From Candidatus Undinarchaeales archaeon (GTDB lineage: Archaea; SpSt-1190; JASMDC01), in NCBI GenBank assembly GCA_030753015.1, contig JASMDC010000030.1:1-43225 (forward strand): a stretch of DNA of 43,225 nucleotides, in the 5' to 3' direction. A program made the position numbers and the translations under genes. The notes beneath the pieces were generated by a model. That model saw nothing but the letters and a program-made list of their open reading frames with translations, was not told where the DNA came from and searched no databases. Below are positions 33,871 through 41,454 of the stretch, piece after piece (the stretch's first letter is position 1; every line of letters begins with the position of its first letter).

Positions 33871-34662
33871 CTAGACAGGCTTCCCGAGGGAGTCCCAGTA
33901 AGTGTCGAAGATCCCGCAGAACAGGGAGACGAAGTCTGCGTTCTTTGAGAATAGCACGATGTCCTCGCCCTTGCTAATGGTGAGGCTGTCACGCGTTGCC
34001 CGCAGGAGCATGGCCATCTCGGACTTGTCGACGATCACGATGCGTGGGAGCGGGGCGTCGAGCATTCGGACATCGGCGAACCGCTTCGCCCGCTCGAGCT
34101 GCTCCGGATGTGCGATGTCGAACACGAGCATCCTGATGGGCTTCCCCTCGTCGCGGAGGCGCTGGTGGACATTGCTCTTCGACTCATAGAGCAGCATCTT
34201 CCCCAGACCCGCCTCGTTGACGGTGATGCGCACCTCGTTCTCGGTGGTGTTCATCATCTTGTCGATACGCAAGTATTTCTTGGACCTGCCATGGATGAAC
34301 CAGAACTCGGGGATGCTGGCCGACTCATCGCTCTTTGCGGCGAAGGACGCGAGCTGGGCGCGAGCGGTCTCGTGGCTCTGCTCCAGCGCATCTATCATCG
34401 AGCGCGTGTGCTCCTTGAGCGCGATGTCGGGCTCCACGGCGATGTAGCGGATGGGCTTAATGTCCTGTTTGTAGATGAACCCGCGCTTCTCGAGCATGTC
34501 GAGCGCCTCGTAGATGCGGGCCTTGGGGATCTTGAGCATGTCGTATAGGTCAGACACGGTGGCGCTCTCCCTCATCAGGAGATGGGGGTAGACGAGCACC
34601 TCGTACCGTCCAAGGCCTAGGTTGGTCATGGCGTTCAATAAGCGCTCACTTATCTTGAGCAT
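33871..34662 (-). CDS. TrmB-like transcription regulator
   Basis: A 263-residue archaeal-type regulator. Residues about 5-75 form the winged helix (L-L-N-A-M-T-N-L-G-L-G-R-Y-E, S-A-T-V-S-D-L-Y-D-M-L-K-I-P-K-A-R-I-Y-E, M-L-E-K-R-G-F), followed by a coiled-coil helix (80-110) and a C-terminal effector domain with phospholipase-D-like features as in TrmB proteins. It lies 219 bases upstream of the seven-gene peptidase operon on the same strand, so it is the best candidate for its regulator, though co-transcription is unlikely because the operon has its own TATA box. The ATG is about 30 bases from AATAAAAGA (34687-34696), so probably leaderless. Confidence 0.82.
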   Translation of the reverse strand: MLKISERLLNAMTNLGLGRYEVLVYPHLLMRESATVSDLYDMLKIPKARIYEALDMLEKRGFIYKQDIKPIRYIAVEPDIALKEHTRSMIDALEQSHETARAQLASFAAKSDESASIPEFWFIHGRSKKYLRIDKMMNTTENEVRITVNEAGLGKMLLYESKSNVHQRLRDEGKPIRMLVFDIAHPEQLERAKRFADVRMLDAPLPRIVIVDKSEMAMLLRATRDSLTISKGEDIVLFSKNADFVSLFCGIFDTYWDSLGKPV

Positions 34663-34686
34663 CTAAGAGACAATATGCTGCATCAC

Positions 34687-34696
34687 TCTTTTATTC
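34687..34696 (-). promoter_or_regulatory. TATA-like promoter of the TrmB-like gene
   Basis: Minus-strand AATAAAAGA about 30 bases before the ATG at 34662. Confidence 0.4.
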
Positions 34697-34720
34697 TTTA
34701 GGCCGAGCCGACCAACCCCG

Positions 34721-35668
34721 CTACTGCTGGGCCAGCATACGTTCGACGTACGAGCGGACGTGCGGGTTGTTGTTCACGGATCGCTCGACGAGATCAGGAT
34801 TCCGCTCTGAGAACTCCTGGATTATATCGCCGTGCATCCCCAGGCCTTCCAGGCCCACTGACTGGCGCACGCTCTCCTCGAACTCGGCTCCGGCCACGAT
34901 GAGGGAGAACTGGAAGTCCGAGATGTCCACGTCCACCTTGGACAGGCCTTTAGGCGTGAGCTTGGCGACCCGCATGGAGTTCAGCCGCTTGTGTCCTTCG
35001 CCCGTATCGAGCTTCTCCACGAACTCGCCCACGTTGACACCCTCGGGCGCATAGTCCTGCCTGAGCAGCGCCTTGAACGAGATGAGGGACGTCGCGTCGG
35101 CGAAGGTCTTCTCAAGTCCGAGCTCCTCGGCGTACGTGTCGAGCAGAGCTATGGCCTTCCCGCCTATGTGGCTCCCCTGGTGCTCCTTCTTGATGGCGAA
35201 CCGCGACATCTCACCGGAGAGGTCGTCGCTGTGGACGTTGATCGCGAAAGAGCCGACCATCTCGGCGTACTCACCGGGAGCGGTCTCCTTCTCCACGACG
35301 AACCAGAGGTCGAAATTGGGGACTCGCCCACCGCCCTTGGTGAGGTAGTCCGAACCATAGAAGGACATAGTCTTGTGGTCCTTCTGGAACCTCTCGGCCT
35401 CGAAGATCGACTTGTCGCAGTGCTCCTGGTTGGAGTACACGTTGTTGTAGACATCGGCCAGACCGTCCGCATCGTCGGCCTCCCAGAGGCGCATCCGGTA
35501 GGTCTCGCCCAGATCGTTGGAGAACGTATGGGCCTCCAGTGAGGCCATGTTGACCAGGATCGTCTCTTGAGGGGACGCTATGTACAGGGTGTGGGATTCC
35601 TCCACGGAGGAATCATACGGTTCAAGAACGACCGCTTCAACAGCCCCAGGAACGAAATACATGTCCAT
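34721..35668 (-). CDS. GNAT-family acetyltransferase
   Basis: N-acyltransferase of 315 residues; substrate unknown. The GNAT core is in the middle: a beta strand pair (F-D-L-W-F-V-V, V-G-S-F-A-I-N-V), S-G-E-M-S-R-F-A-I, then the acetyl-CoA loop E-H-Q-G-S-H-I-G-G-K-A-I-A-L-L, and the following strand with F-A-D-A-T-S. A C-terminal extension of about 110 residues is not part of the core. The frame stays open upstream to about 36037, but that part overlaps the opposite gene and lies before the promoter; the ATG at 35668 follows GGGGGGCTGG and lies about 63 bases from the TATA element. Confidence 0.75.
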   Translation of the reverse strand: MDMYFVPGAVEAVVLEPYDSSVEESHTLYIASPQETILVNMASLEAHTFSNDLGETYRMRLWEADDADGLADVYNNVYSNQEHCDKSIFEAERFQKDHKTMSFYGSDYLTKGGGRVPNFDLWFVVEKETAPGEYAEMVGSFAINVHSDDLSGEMSRFAIKKEHQGSHIGGKAIALLDTYAEELGLEKTFADATSLISFKALLRQDYAPEGVNVGEFVEKLDTGEGHKRLNSMRVAKLTPKGLSKVDVDISDFQFSLIVAGAEFEESVRQSVGLEGLGMHGDIIQEFSERNPDLVERSVNNNPHVRSYVERMLAQQ

Positions 35669-35726
35669 CCAGCCCCCCACAGGGAACGCCCCTGCGATGG
35701 TAACACATCCGGCGGCCCCGTGGCCG

Positions 35727-35736
35727 GTATATAAGC
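35727..35736 (-). promoter_or_regulatory. TATA-like promoter of the GNAT gene
   Basis: Minus-strand CTTATATACC; predicts a leader of about 35 bases before the ATG at 35668, which fits the Shine-Dalgarno-like run there. Confidence 0.55.
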
Positions 35737-35770
35737 CTTTTGATTTTCCTCCGGTCACCGGTGGAACGAG

Positions 35771-35780
35771 CTTTATAAAC
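35771..35780 (+). promoter_or_regulatory. TATA-like promoter of the 35807 gene
   Basis: CTTTATAAAC, centred about 31 bases before the ATG at 35807. Together with the minus-strand box at 35727 it forms a two-box divergent promoter. Confidence 0.6.
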
Positions 35781-35806
35781 AGGGTCATATTGGACCGATA
35801 CAGGAC

Positions 35807-36436
35807 ATGGAAGGGGACGATATCCTGGGGACGTGTATCGACGGTGTCTACACACGCCGCTCCTCGGAGCTCGACGGGTACGCAGAGGGTATTTTCCTTG
35901 GTGACTACATGGCCGATCTTGCCCGGAAGCTCGGTGAGGAGGGGAAAAAGCAGCTTCCAGACCTCCTCGATGGAAAGATCGACGAAGACGAGGCCTATGA
36001 ACGCACTATCTCGTCCTTCATCGGTCTGTACGAGCACTGTGGAGAAACGATACTAGAGCAGATGGTCTCATACATCAAGCCCCATGTCCACAATCCGGCG
36101 GTCAAGGCCTTCGCTCTGGCCGAGCTCACGTTCAACACCTACGTCATCCGCACCTACGAGCGGGCCCTTGACGCCCAGCCCGAAGCGGCCTGCGACGACC
36201 TCTTCCTTGACGACGACATCTACTGCGCGATCATGTCCATCGAGGGGGACATCGATACCTACGAATCACTTGTTGAGCAACGGGACCAGGCCTCGCGTGG
36301 ATTCATCGACATGGTTGTCGAGGAGGCCGGGTACTTGCGAGGACGCATCATCAAGGTGCCGCTCACCACCATCCTCGTCGACCGCCCCGGCGAGCGTGAA
36401 GAGGATCTCGTTCGGCGGATGCGGTCCCCCGCCTAG
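35807..36436 (+). CDS. Hypothetical all-helical protein, 209 residues
   Basis: Not recognised. An acidic, mostly helical cytoplasmic protein with no signal or membrane segment. Notable pieces are D-G-V-Y-T-R-R-S-S-E-L-D-G-Y-A-E-G near the N-terminus, H-C-G-E-T-I-L-E-Q-M, a central F-A-L-A-E-L-T-F-N-T-Y-V-I-R-T-Y-E-R-A, and a C-terminal R-P-G-E-R-E-E-D-L-V. The leaderless start after a good TATA box makes it a real gene. Its TAG overlaps the TAG of the convergent DUF523 gene (bases 36433-36436). Confidence 0.65.
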   Translation: MEGDDILGTCIDGVYTRRSSELDGYAEGIFLGDYMADLARKLGEEGKKQLPDLLDGKIDEDEAYERTISSFIGLYEHCGETILEQMVSYIKPHVHNPAVKAFALAELTFNTYVIRTYERALDAQPEAACDDLFLDDDIYCAIMSIEGDIDTYESLVEQRDQASRGFIDMVVEEAGYLRGRIIKVPLTTILVDRPGEREEDLVRRMRSPA

Positions 36437-37035
36437 TCCTCAAGGAGCCTTGTGATATCCTCGACGGTGAGGACCTCTATGTTGTTCCGCTCCAGGAGAG
36501 TGGCTGCTACTCCCCGGCCCGGGACCACCTTTCCCTTGAACGTCCCGTCGTGGATGTTCTTCGGTCCGCATGCAGGGCTCCGGTCCATGAGGACCGCTGT
36601 CCTCGCCCCCACGGCCTTGGCCACCGCGAGCGTCTGCAAGGACCCCCGCATGTAGGGTTCTGTCACGTCGTCCCCGATCTTCGTGAGCACTTGTGCGACG
36701 CCCCCGACCACGTGGTCACCGTTCCTGCCCGGCTCGATCTCGGAAGGTAGATGGGGGATCGGCAGCCCGCCTAGGGACTCGGGGCAGGCGAACACCAGAA
36801 CATACCGCCGGGCGAGGCGGGCGATGGCAGGATCGTATCGAGCGGTACCGTCGTAGCGCGTGGGGCAGCCCCCCAGGCATGCGCTCACCAGCACGACATC
36901 CTTCTCGACCGGACCGGTCAGTCCCTTCCATGCTACGAGGTCGATAGTGTGCGCGAATTCGGGCCCGCCCTCGTACACAGGGATGAGCTTGTCATTCCCC
37001 GCGTACCAGTGACCGAGGACCTCTCCGGTCCTCAC
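36433..37035 (-). CDS. DUF523-family protein
   Basis: Cys-containing conserved protein, 200 residues, molecular role unknown. The family hallmarks are V-S-A-C-L-G-G-C-P-T-R-Y-D-G-T, P-E-S-L-G-G-L-P-I-P, and D-R-S-P-A-C-G-P-K-N-I-H-D-G-T-F. The start is a GTG at 37035 overlapping the Ogg2 stop (GTGA); longer frames only shadow the upstream gene. About 50 residues precede the first Cys motif, more than usual in the family. Third gene of an operon with the NUDIX and Ogg2 genes. Confidence 0.85.
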   Translation of the reverse strand: MRTGEVLGHWYAGNDKLIPVYEGGPEFAHTIDLVAWKGLTGPVEKDVVLVSACLGGCPTRYDGTARYDPAIARLARRYVLVFACPESLGGLPIPHLPSEIEPGRNGDHVVGGVAQVLTKIGDDVTEPYMRGSLQTLAVAKAVGARTAVLMDRSPACGPKNIHDGTFKGKVVPGRGVAATLLERNNIEVLTVEDITRLLED

Positions 37036-37682
37036 TTGAATACCTCGCCCGTGGCCCGTGCCCAGAACACAAGGTCCATGTGGTCCAGAGGTATGCCCTC
37101 GCGTTCGGCGAAAGCGGCCATCTTGCGCTCGATTGACAGGTACCGACGCGGGGTGAGCGTCTTGGGGATCTCGGCGATTACTTCCAGCTCCTTGAGGCAG
37201 CGCAGGATATGGCGGTCGAGGATGGCCAGGTGCGCTCCCATGCCCAGGTTGCGCAGGAGGTGACCTGATTCCTTGTAGCCGAGCCCCTTCACGTGCTCGA
37301 CCAGCCACTCCCGTGCGTCCTTTGGATCCTTGAACCGGCCGAGCACGGTACGAACGGACAGCCTACCCTCCGGTGCGAAGAGCAAGCGGGCGGCCACGAC
37401 CCGGCGTGCCTTGGTATGATGGAAGCGCACACCGGTGCTCGCCAGTGCCGCGGCCACGTCCTCAGCGGCACCTGTAAGGAGCAGGCCCATGTCATCCAGG
37501 GCGCAAGCAGCGTCCCAACAGGCGCGACCCTTCGACTGGGGGGTGAGCAGACAGAACACGACCTCGCGGAACAGCTCTTCCTCGGAGGCGCTCTCCCATT
37601 GATCGCGGAATCCGTGCAGACGCTCTTCGATGGTCGGACGGAGGGTGTGGTGGAGCTCGTGGATGTCGATCAAGGAGAGCAC
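37032..37682 (-). CDS. Ogg2-type N-glycosylase/DNA lyase (8-oxoguanine)
   Basis: Base-excision repair enzyme that removes 8-oxoguanine and nicks the abasic site. The 216 residues have F-C-L-L-T-P-Q-S-K-x-R (about 43-53), the helix-hairpin-helix G-L-G-Y-K137-E-S-G-H, and A-I-L-D156-R-H-I-L-R; K137 is the Schiff-base Lys and D156 the conserved Asp of the superfamily. It ends in G-E-V-F-K; a terminal Lys is characteristic of archaeal Ogg2 and is linked to oxoguanine recognition. The start is a GTG directly after the NUDIX stop. The neighbours suggest a joint role in oxidised-guanine repair. Confidence 0.92.
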   Translation of the reverse strand: MLSLIDIHELHHTLRPTIEERLHGFRDQWESASEEELFREVVFCLLTPQSKGRACWDAACALDDMGLLLTGAAEDVAAALASTGVRFHHTKARRVVAARLLFAPEGRLSVRTVLGRFKDPKDAREWLVEHVKGLGYKESGHLLRNLGMGAHLAILDRHILRCLKELEVIAEIPKTLTPRRYLSIERKMAAFAEREGIPLDHMDLVFWARATGEVFK

Positions 37683-38564
37683 CTATCGGTCGATGGGAAG
37701 TGCACCGGTCCGCACGGCATCGAGCCGCTCCCGGTTCTCCCCCTCCCAGGGCACACGTATGCCCCGCTCGTCGAGCACGGCGTCGATCAGCACCAGATGA
37801 TGGGCGAAACCAACCGGTCCATTAGCGAGCTTCGAGATCGGGACGACCAGTGCGTGAGATGCATCGTCGCCGGGCGAGATCCGGGCGGCCAGCCGCTCGG
37901 ACGGGCCGTCCAGCTCCAGCACGAAGAGGGACGTGCGCACGGCTCCTCGCGGGAACCGTGGATCGTCCCAGCCGTCCATGACCCGCTCAAGATAAATCGC
38001 ACTTATCACGGGGCCGTCGGGCTCGAGCGACACCTCCTGCTCGATGGACCCGAAGGTGGCGGACCTGCGGGCGAGCTCGTCCAGTGAGAGCACGGCAAGC
38101 TCTCGATCGCGAGGGTAGAGCACGAGCCCTGTCTCCTCGGCGAGCTCCCGGACCGCGGCCTCCTGGGGTGGTTCACGGTACTCGACGAAGCCACCGGGAA
38201 GGGCCAGCATCCCCTCGTACGGCGGGCGGCCACGCCGGATGAGGAGCACCGCGGGCTCCTCGCCATAGCACTTGGTGAGCACGAGGACGTCCACGGTCTC
38301 TGCGTTCCTCCGGAACTCAAGGACCATCGGAATGACCGGACAACACCCGTCCACCGGCTCGCCCAGGCAGACGAGCTCGCACCCGGCAGGCAGGGCCGCA
38401 GCAACGTCCCGGGCAAGGTCCGCGTTCCCTTCGGACCGGACCATGATGGGAGGTCCTGAGGCCACCGCCCGCTGCCCGGGCGGGACGTCCACCGGGTCGA
38501 GCACTGGCTCTTCGTCCCCCGTCACCACGCGATGGACATGGAGCTCGACGCACTCAGAATCCAT
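37683..38564 (-). CDS. NUDIX hydrolase with N-terminal extension
   Basis: Pyrophosphohydrolase, 293 residues. The Nudix box matches the consensus G-x5-E-x7-R-E-U-x-E-E-x-G-U exactly at residues 125-147 (G-F-V-E-Y-R-E ... R-E-L-A-E-E-T-G-L). About 90 residues before the domain are an extra region with no recognised fold. The C-terminal part (R-T-S-L-F-V-L-E-L-D) completes the domain. The ATG at 38564 is about 27 bases from a TATA-like element and is leaderless. Because Ogg2 follows at once, 8-oxo-dGTP or another oxidised nucleotide is a reasonable substrate guess; ADP-ribose cannot be excluded. Confidence 0.9.
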   Translation of the reverse strand: MDSECVELHVHRVVTGDEEPVLDPVDVPPGQRAVASGPPIMVRSEGNADLARDVAAALPAGCELVCLGEPVDGCCPVIPMVLEFRRNAETVDVLVLTKCYGEEPAVLLIRRGRPPYEGMLALPGGFVEYREPPQEAAVRELAEETGLVLYPRDRELAVLSLDELARRSATFGSIEQEVSLEPDGPVISAIYLERVMDGWDDPRFPRGAVRTSLFVLELDGPSERLAARISPGDDASHALVVPISKLANGPVGFAHHLVLIDAVLDERGIRVPWEGENRERLDAVRTGALPIDR

Positions 38565-38585
38565 TGAGCGGCAGGTATGTCGAAG

Positions 38586-38597
38586 GTTTTTATACTT
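38586..38597. promoter_or_regulatory. Shared TATA-like element for the NUDIX and TPR genes
   Basis: TTTTTATACTT lies in the 53-base divergent gap, about 27 bases from both ATG codons (38564 minus, 38618 plus). It is the only TATA candidate there, so it may work in both directions. Confidence 0.55.
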
Positions 38598-38617
38598 GCG
38601 CACGTCAGACGAGGCTG

Positions 38618-39235
38618 ATGAGCCGGAAGGCAATGCTCGGGCGTCGTGTCCTCTCGGACCTCGGCCGGGCCGTGATCGTGTTCTTCCTAATCGGTGTGTT
38701 CGCACAGAGCGTTCTCGCCGATCTGCTCATCGTAACCATGTTCTACTATGTGCTCCGGGCGGTGTTCCGGTCGTTCGTGCTGGCGACAAACCTGCTCACG
38801 GACGAGGATGAGGCGGGGCCCTTGGACGGCATCATCCCTTCACCCGTAGATCAGAACGAGATGGAGGACCTCGCCAAGGCCCTGCTGCACGAGGGGGAGT
38901 TCGAGGAAACGCTCGACCTTCTGGACAAGGCGCTCGAGGCGGACCCCACCGATGCCAAGCTCTACCTGCTGCGAGGGATGACCCTTCGACATCTGGCCGA
39001 GGACGGCGGTTCGGACGAGCTGGTGCGCAGCGCCATCCGCGACCTCCAGTCGGCCATGGTGCTCTCCCGCTCCATCGCCTCCATCCCACAGACGGACCTG
39101 CTCGTGGGCAGGCTCTTCGCCAGGCTCGGGGAGAAGGCCAAGGCACGTCGCCACTTACAGCGTGTGCTCGCTCACAGCGATGCACCGGAGCACGTGCTCG
39201 AAGAGGCGAGACGCACGACAGCATCGCTGTCGTGA
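38618..39235 (+). CDS. Membrane-anchored TPR protein
   Basis: A 205-residue protein with a basic N-terminus, two hydrophobic segments (about 18-33 and 36-60: V-I-V-F-F-L-I-G-V-F-A and L-L-I-V-T-M-F-Y-Y-V-L) and a cytoplasmic C-terminal part of tetratricopeptide-like helices: A-K-A-L-L-H-E-G-E-F-E-E-T-L-D-L-L-D-K-A-L-E-A-D-P, then D-A-K-L-Y-L-L-R-G-M, then L-G-E-K-A-K-A-R-R-H-L-Q-R-V-L. TPR repeats bind partner proteins; partner unknown. Leaderless start after the shared TATA box. It is convergent with the 39252 gene. Confidence 0.78.
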   Translation: MSRKAMLGRRVLSDLGRAVIVFFLIGVFAQSVLADLLIVTMFYYVLRAVFRSFVLATNLLTDEDEAGPLDGIIPSPVDQNEMEDLAKALLHEGEFEETLDLLDKALEADPTDAKLYLLRGMTLRHLAEDGGSDELVRSAIRDLQSAMVLSRSIASIPQTDLLVGRLFARLGEKAKARRHLQRVLAHSDAPEHVLEEARRTTASLS

Positions 39236-39251
39236 GGTCCGCGCGAGCCGC

Positions 39252-40514
39252 TCAGGCCGTTGCCCAGTCCGCTTCGTAGTCGCCGTACTCTACCTCGTCG
39301 TTGAACGCATAGAGCGGATTCCAGTCGGTGTGTGACTCGTAGAAGGCGTCCCGCTCAACGAGACTGTCGTAGTCCACCACGTATCGAGTGCCGTCGATGT
39401 CCGTCTCCAGCCAGGCATGACCGCCCTCGTTGTTGGGCTGGGTGAACCCCACGACGACCATGGACGGATTCCCCCGGGCGATGAGGATGGACGAGGCGGT
39501 CAGGGCGTAGTCCTCGCAGTCACCCACCCTGCCGTTGGCCAGGTAGTTATCGGGATTGATCCAGTAGTCGGACTCGTTGAACTGGTCGATGTCACGCTCG
39601 TAGCGCTGGAACAGGTCGGTGCCGTCGGCGAGCCGGAGCTCGTCGTTCTCGATCTCCAGCCGGTTCGCATACCCCAGGACCACCGGATCGTCGGGATCCA
39701 CGTACTCGTGGGCGTCACGGGCATGCAGGAGCAGGCCCGAGGACGAGGAGCTGTAGTCGCGGAGCGCAGGGCTCCCGTCCAGGTTCCCGTCACCGTCATG
39801 GTCCGCGTCCCGCGGGTAGAGGTCGAAACCGTCCATGAGGCCGTCGCCGTCGCTGTCGGTGCTGTCCGGGTTCGGGTCCTCCCCGTCGATGAGAAGGTCG
39901 TTGTCGCAGTCGGGGTTGTATATGCATGCGTTCGTTTCGTCACCATCGAGCAGGCCGTCGCCGTCCACGTCAGGGTTCTCCAGGTCGGGATCCAGACCAT
40001 CGAGCAGACCGTCCGCGTCATGGTCCGCCTCGGAGATATAGGGATCAGCACCATCGAGCAGGCCGTCGCCGTCCACGTCAGGGTTCTCCATGTCGGGATC
40101 CTTTCCATCGAGGAGGCCGTCATTATCGTAATCGGACCGCGTGGGGTATGGATCGGCCATGTCACCGATGCCGTCACCGTCGGTGTCCGGGTTCCCGCTG
40201 TCAGGGTCGAGGCCGTCGAGGAGACCATCTCCGTCGGCGTCCGGATTCAGAGCCGCCGGGTCCGATCCGTCCATGATGCCATCGCCGTCCGAGTCGGGGT
40301 TCAGGAGCTTGGAGCCGCCTAGGAGCTCGCTCATGTTGGATGCCCCGTCCTTGTCGAAGTCGGCGGTGGCGAGGTAGCCCGCTCCCAGCACTCCACCCAT
40401 CACCGCGCCGAAGGTCAGATGTCTCCTGTCCAGATCATTGGTACCGCTGTAGCCCTCCACCAGTTCGGACCTTCGTTCCCCGTCCGACTCCAGTTCGATC
40501 TCGCGCTTGTACAT
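39252..40514 (-). CDS. Membrane-anchored Ca-repeat transglutaminase-like protein, longer homologue
   Basis: A 420-residue homologue of the 31613 gene. Charged tail (1-32), membrane helix (about 33-50), then about 13 Asp-rich TSP3-type repeats (73-247: D-x-D-G-D-G-L-L-D-G-x-D-P), a linker, and the catalytic domain with C333 (V-G-D-C-E-D-Y-A), H366 (G-G-H-A-W-L-E) and D381 (V-V-D-Y-D). The repeat block should bind many calcium ions and act as a rigid stalk. One unit pair is duplicated almost exactly at DNA level. It follows the PHP gene by six bases, with GGAGTGAG before the ATG. Confidence 0.87.
   Translation of the reverse strand: MYKREIELESDGERRSELVEGYSGTNDLDRRHLTFGAVMGGVLGAGYLATADFDKDGASNMSELLGGSKLLNPDSDGDGIMDGSDPAALNPDADGDGLLDGLDPDSGNPDTDGDGIGDMADPYPTRSDYDNDGLLDGKDPDMENPDVDGDGLLDGADPYISEADHDADGLLDGLDPDLENPDVDGDGLLDGDETNACIYNPDCDNDLLIDGEDPNPDSTDSDGDGLMDGFDLYPRDADHDGDGNLDGSPALRDYSSSSSGLLLHARDAHEYVDPDDPVVLGYANRLEIENDELRLADGTDLFQRYERDIDQFNESDYWINPDNYLANGRVGDCEDYALTASSILIARGNPSMVVVGFTQPNNEGGHAWLETDIDGTRYVVDYDSLVERDAFYESHTDWNPLYAFNDEVEYGDYEADWATA
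39941..39982. repeat. 42-base direct repeat in TSP3 region, copy 1
   Basis: The 42 bases here recur exactly at 40049-40090, 108 bases away (36 codons, about three repeat units). It encodes part of N-P-D-V-D-G-D-G-L-L-D-G. Confidence 0.9.
40049..40090. repeat. 42-base direct repeat in TSP3 region, copy 2
   Basis: Exact copy of 39941-39982; points to recent expansion of the calcium-binding stalk by in-frame duplication. Confidence 0.9.
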
Positions 40515-40520
40515 GGTCGC

Positions 40521-41339
40521 TCACTCCTCCGGTAATACCTCGCCCTGAGGCGGATCTAAGTAGCGCTCCCTGATCTGGTTAGCAATGAACATGAAGGCGC
40601 GGGGGATCCCGCCCACGAAGTAGTCCAGGTACCTGTGGACCTTGGTGCCGAACCGGTCGTTCACCGCAGGCTTGTGGCCCTCGGACTTCCGGTCCCTGAT
40701 GTTCTGGAGGAAACCGTCCACGGTGTGTGTCTCGGGCATCACGGTGAGGCCGGTGCCCAGCGACCATGCATAGTGCGCATCCGAGCCGCCCAGGCGGGCC
40801 AGCTGGTACTTGTCCGCCAGCGCCGAAGCCAGCTCGTTGGCGTTCCCGGGGAAGAGCACGGAGGAGTTGTACACCTCGATCCCGTCCAGGAGCGCGAGCT
40901 CCGCCTCCTCGATGTTATCCAGGTCGAAAGGATCCTGGGTGCCAAGATTGGCGGAGTAGGGGTGCGCCGCCACGGCCACGCCACCCTGGGCGTGGATGCG
41001 CTCGGTGGTCTCGGTCAGGGGGAGTCCGGCGGGGAGCTCCTCACGGATGCCGTAGGCTAGCACGTGGCCCGCGCCCGAGGACACCTCGGAGGCGGGGATG
41101 ATCATGAAGTCGTCGTACTTCGCGGCCTCGGCGCACGCCCGCTCGTACGAGTCGGTGGAGTCGTGGTCCGTGATGGCGATGCCCGAAAGTCCCAGCTCGT
41201 AGGCGGTCCGTACCATGGTCTCGGGGCTCCTCAGTCCGTCCGAGTACTGCGTGTGCGAGTGGAGGTCGTAGACGCTCTTCCCCTGCGCCCTCAGCGAGGC
41301 GATTTCTTGATGTAGCGAAAGCTCTTCAAGATCAAGCAT
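40521..41339 (-). CDS. PHP-domain metal-dependent phosphoesterase
   Basis: Phosphoesterase of 272 residues with a PHP fold. Metal-binding motifs in order: D-L-H-S-H-T-Q-Y-S-D-G, I-A-I-T-D-H-D, P-A-S-E-V-S, A-H-P-Y, and G-S-D-A-H near 200. This matches stand-alone YciV/TrpH-like PHP enzymes acting on nucleotides or short RNA. The C-terminal 60 residues (R-Y-L-D-Y-F-V-G-G-I-P) are common in archaeal members. The ATG at 41339 is taken, not the upstream GTG, because AGGGGACC lies before it. Its pairing with a transglutaminase-like gene has no obvious functional link. Confidence 0.88.
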   Translation of the reverse strand: MLDLEELSLHQEIASLRAQGKSVYDLHSHTQYSDGLRSPETMVRTAYELGLSGIAITDHDSTDSYERACAEAAKYDDFMIIPASEVSSGAGHVLAYGIREELPAGLPLTETTERIHAQGGVAVAAHPYSANLGTQDPFDLDNIEEAELALLDGIEVYNSSVLFPGNANELASALADKYQLARLGGSDAHYAWSLGTGLTVMPETHTVDGFLQNIRDRKSEGHKPAVNDRFGTKVHRYLDYFVGGIPRAFMFIANQIRERYLDPPQGEVLPEE

Positions 41340-41380
41340 ACCCACGGTCCCCTGTACCCATTTTTCGGCAGTTCAGGGCG

Positions 41381-41390
41381 TATATATACT
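41381..41390 (-). promoter_or_regulatory. TATA-like promoter of the PHP gene
   Basis: Minus-strand AGTATATATA, about 46 bases before the ATG at 41339, predicting a leader of about 20 bases. Confidence 0.55.
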
Positions 41391-41454
41391 TTGCGGTAGT
41401 AACGCACGATTCCCTTGTTTGGAATGGCATGCGGGGGATTAGGTGAGAGTGCTT

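Noticed and set aside
35669..36037. N-terminal extension of the GNAT protein
   Set aside because: It lies upstream of the gene's TATA box and overlaps the opposite gene at 35807, which has its own promoter.
37036..37308. N-terminal extension of the DUF523 protein
   Set aside because: It overlaps the Ogg2 gene and has shadow-type composition; the GTG at 37035 forms a GTGA overlap.
39500..40377. Possible CRISPR-like array from repeated GTCGCCGTC-type units
   Set aside because: The units code D-x-D-G-D-G calcium-binding repeats in one long frame.
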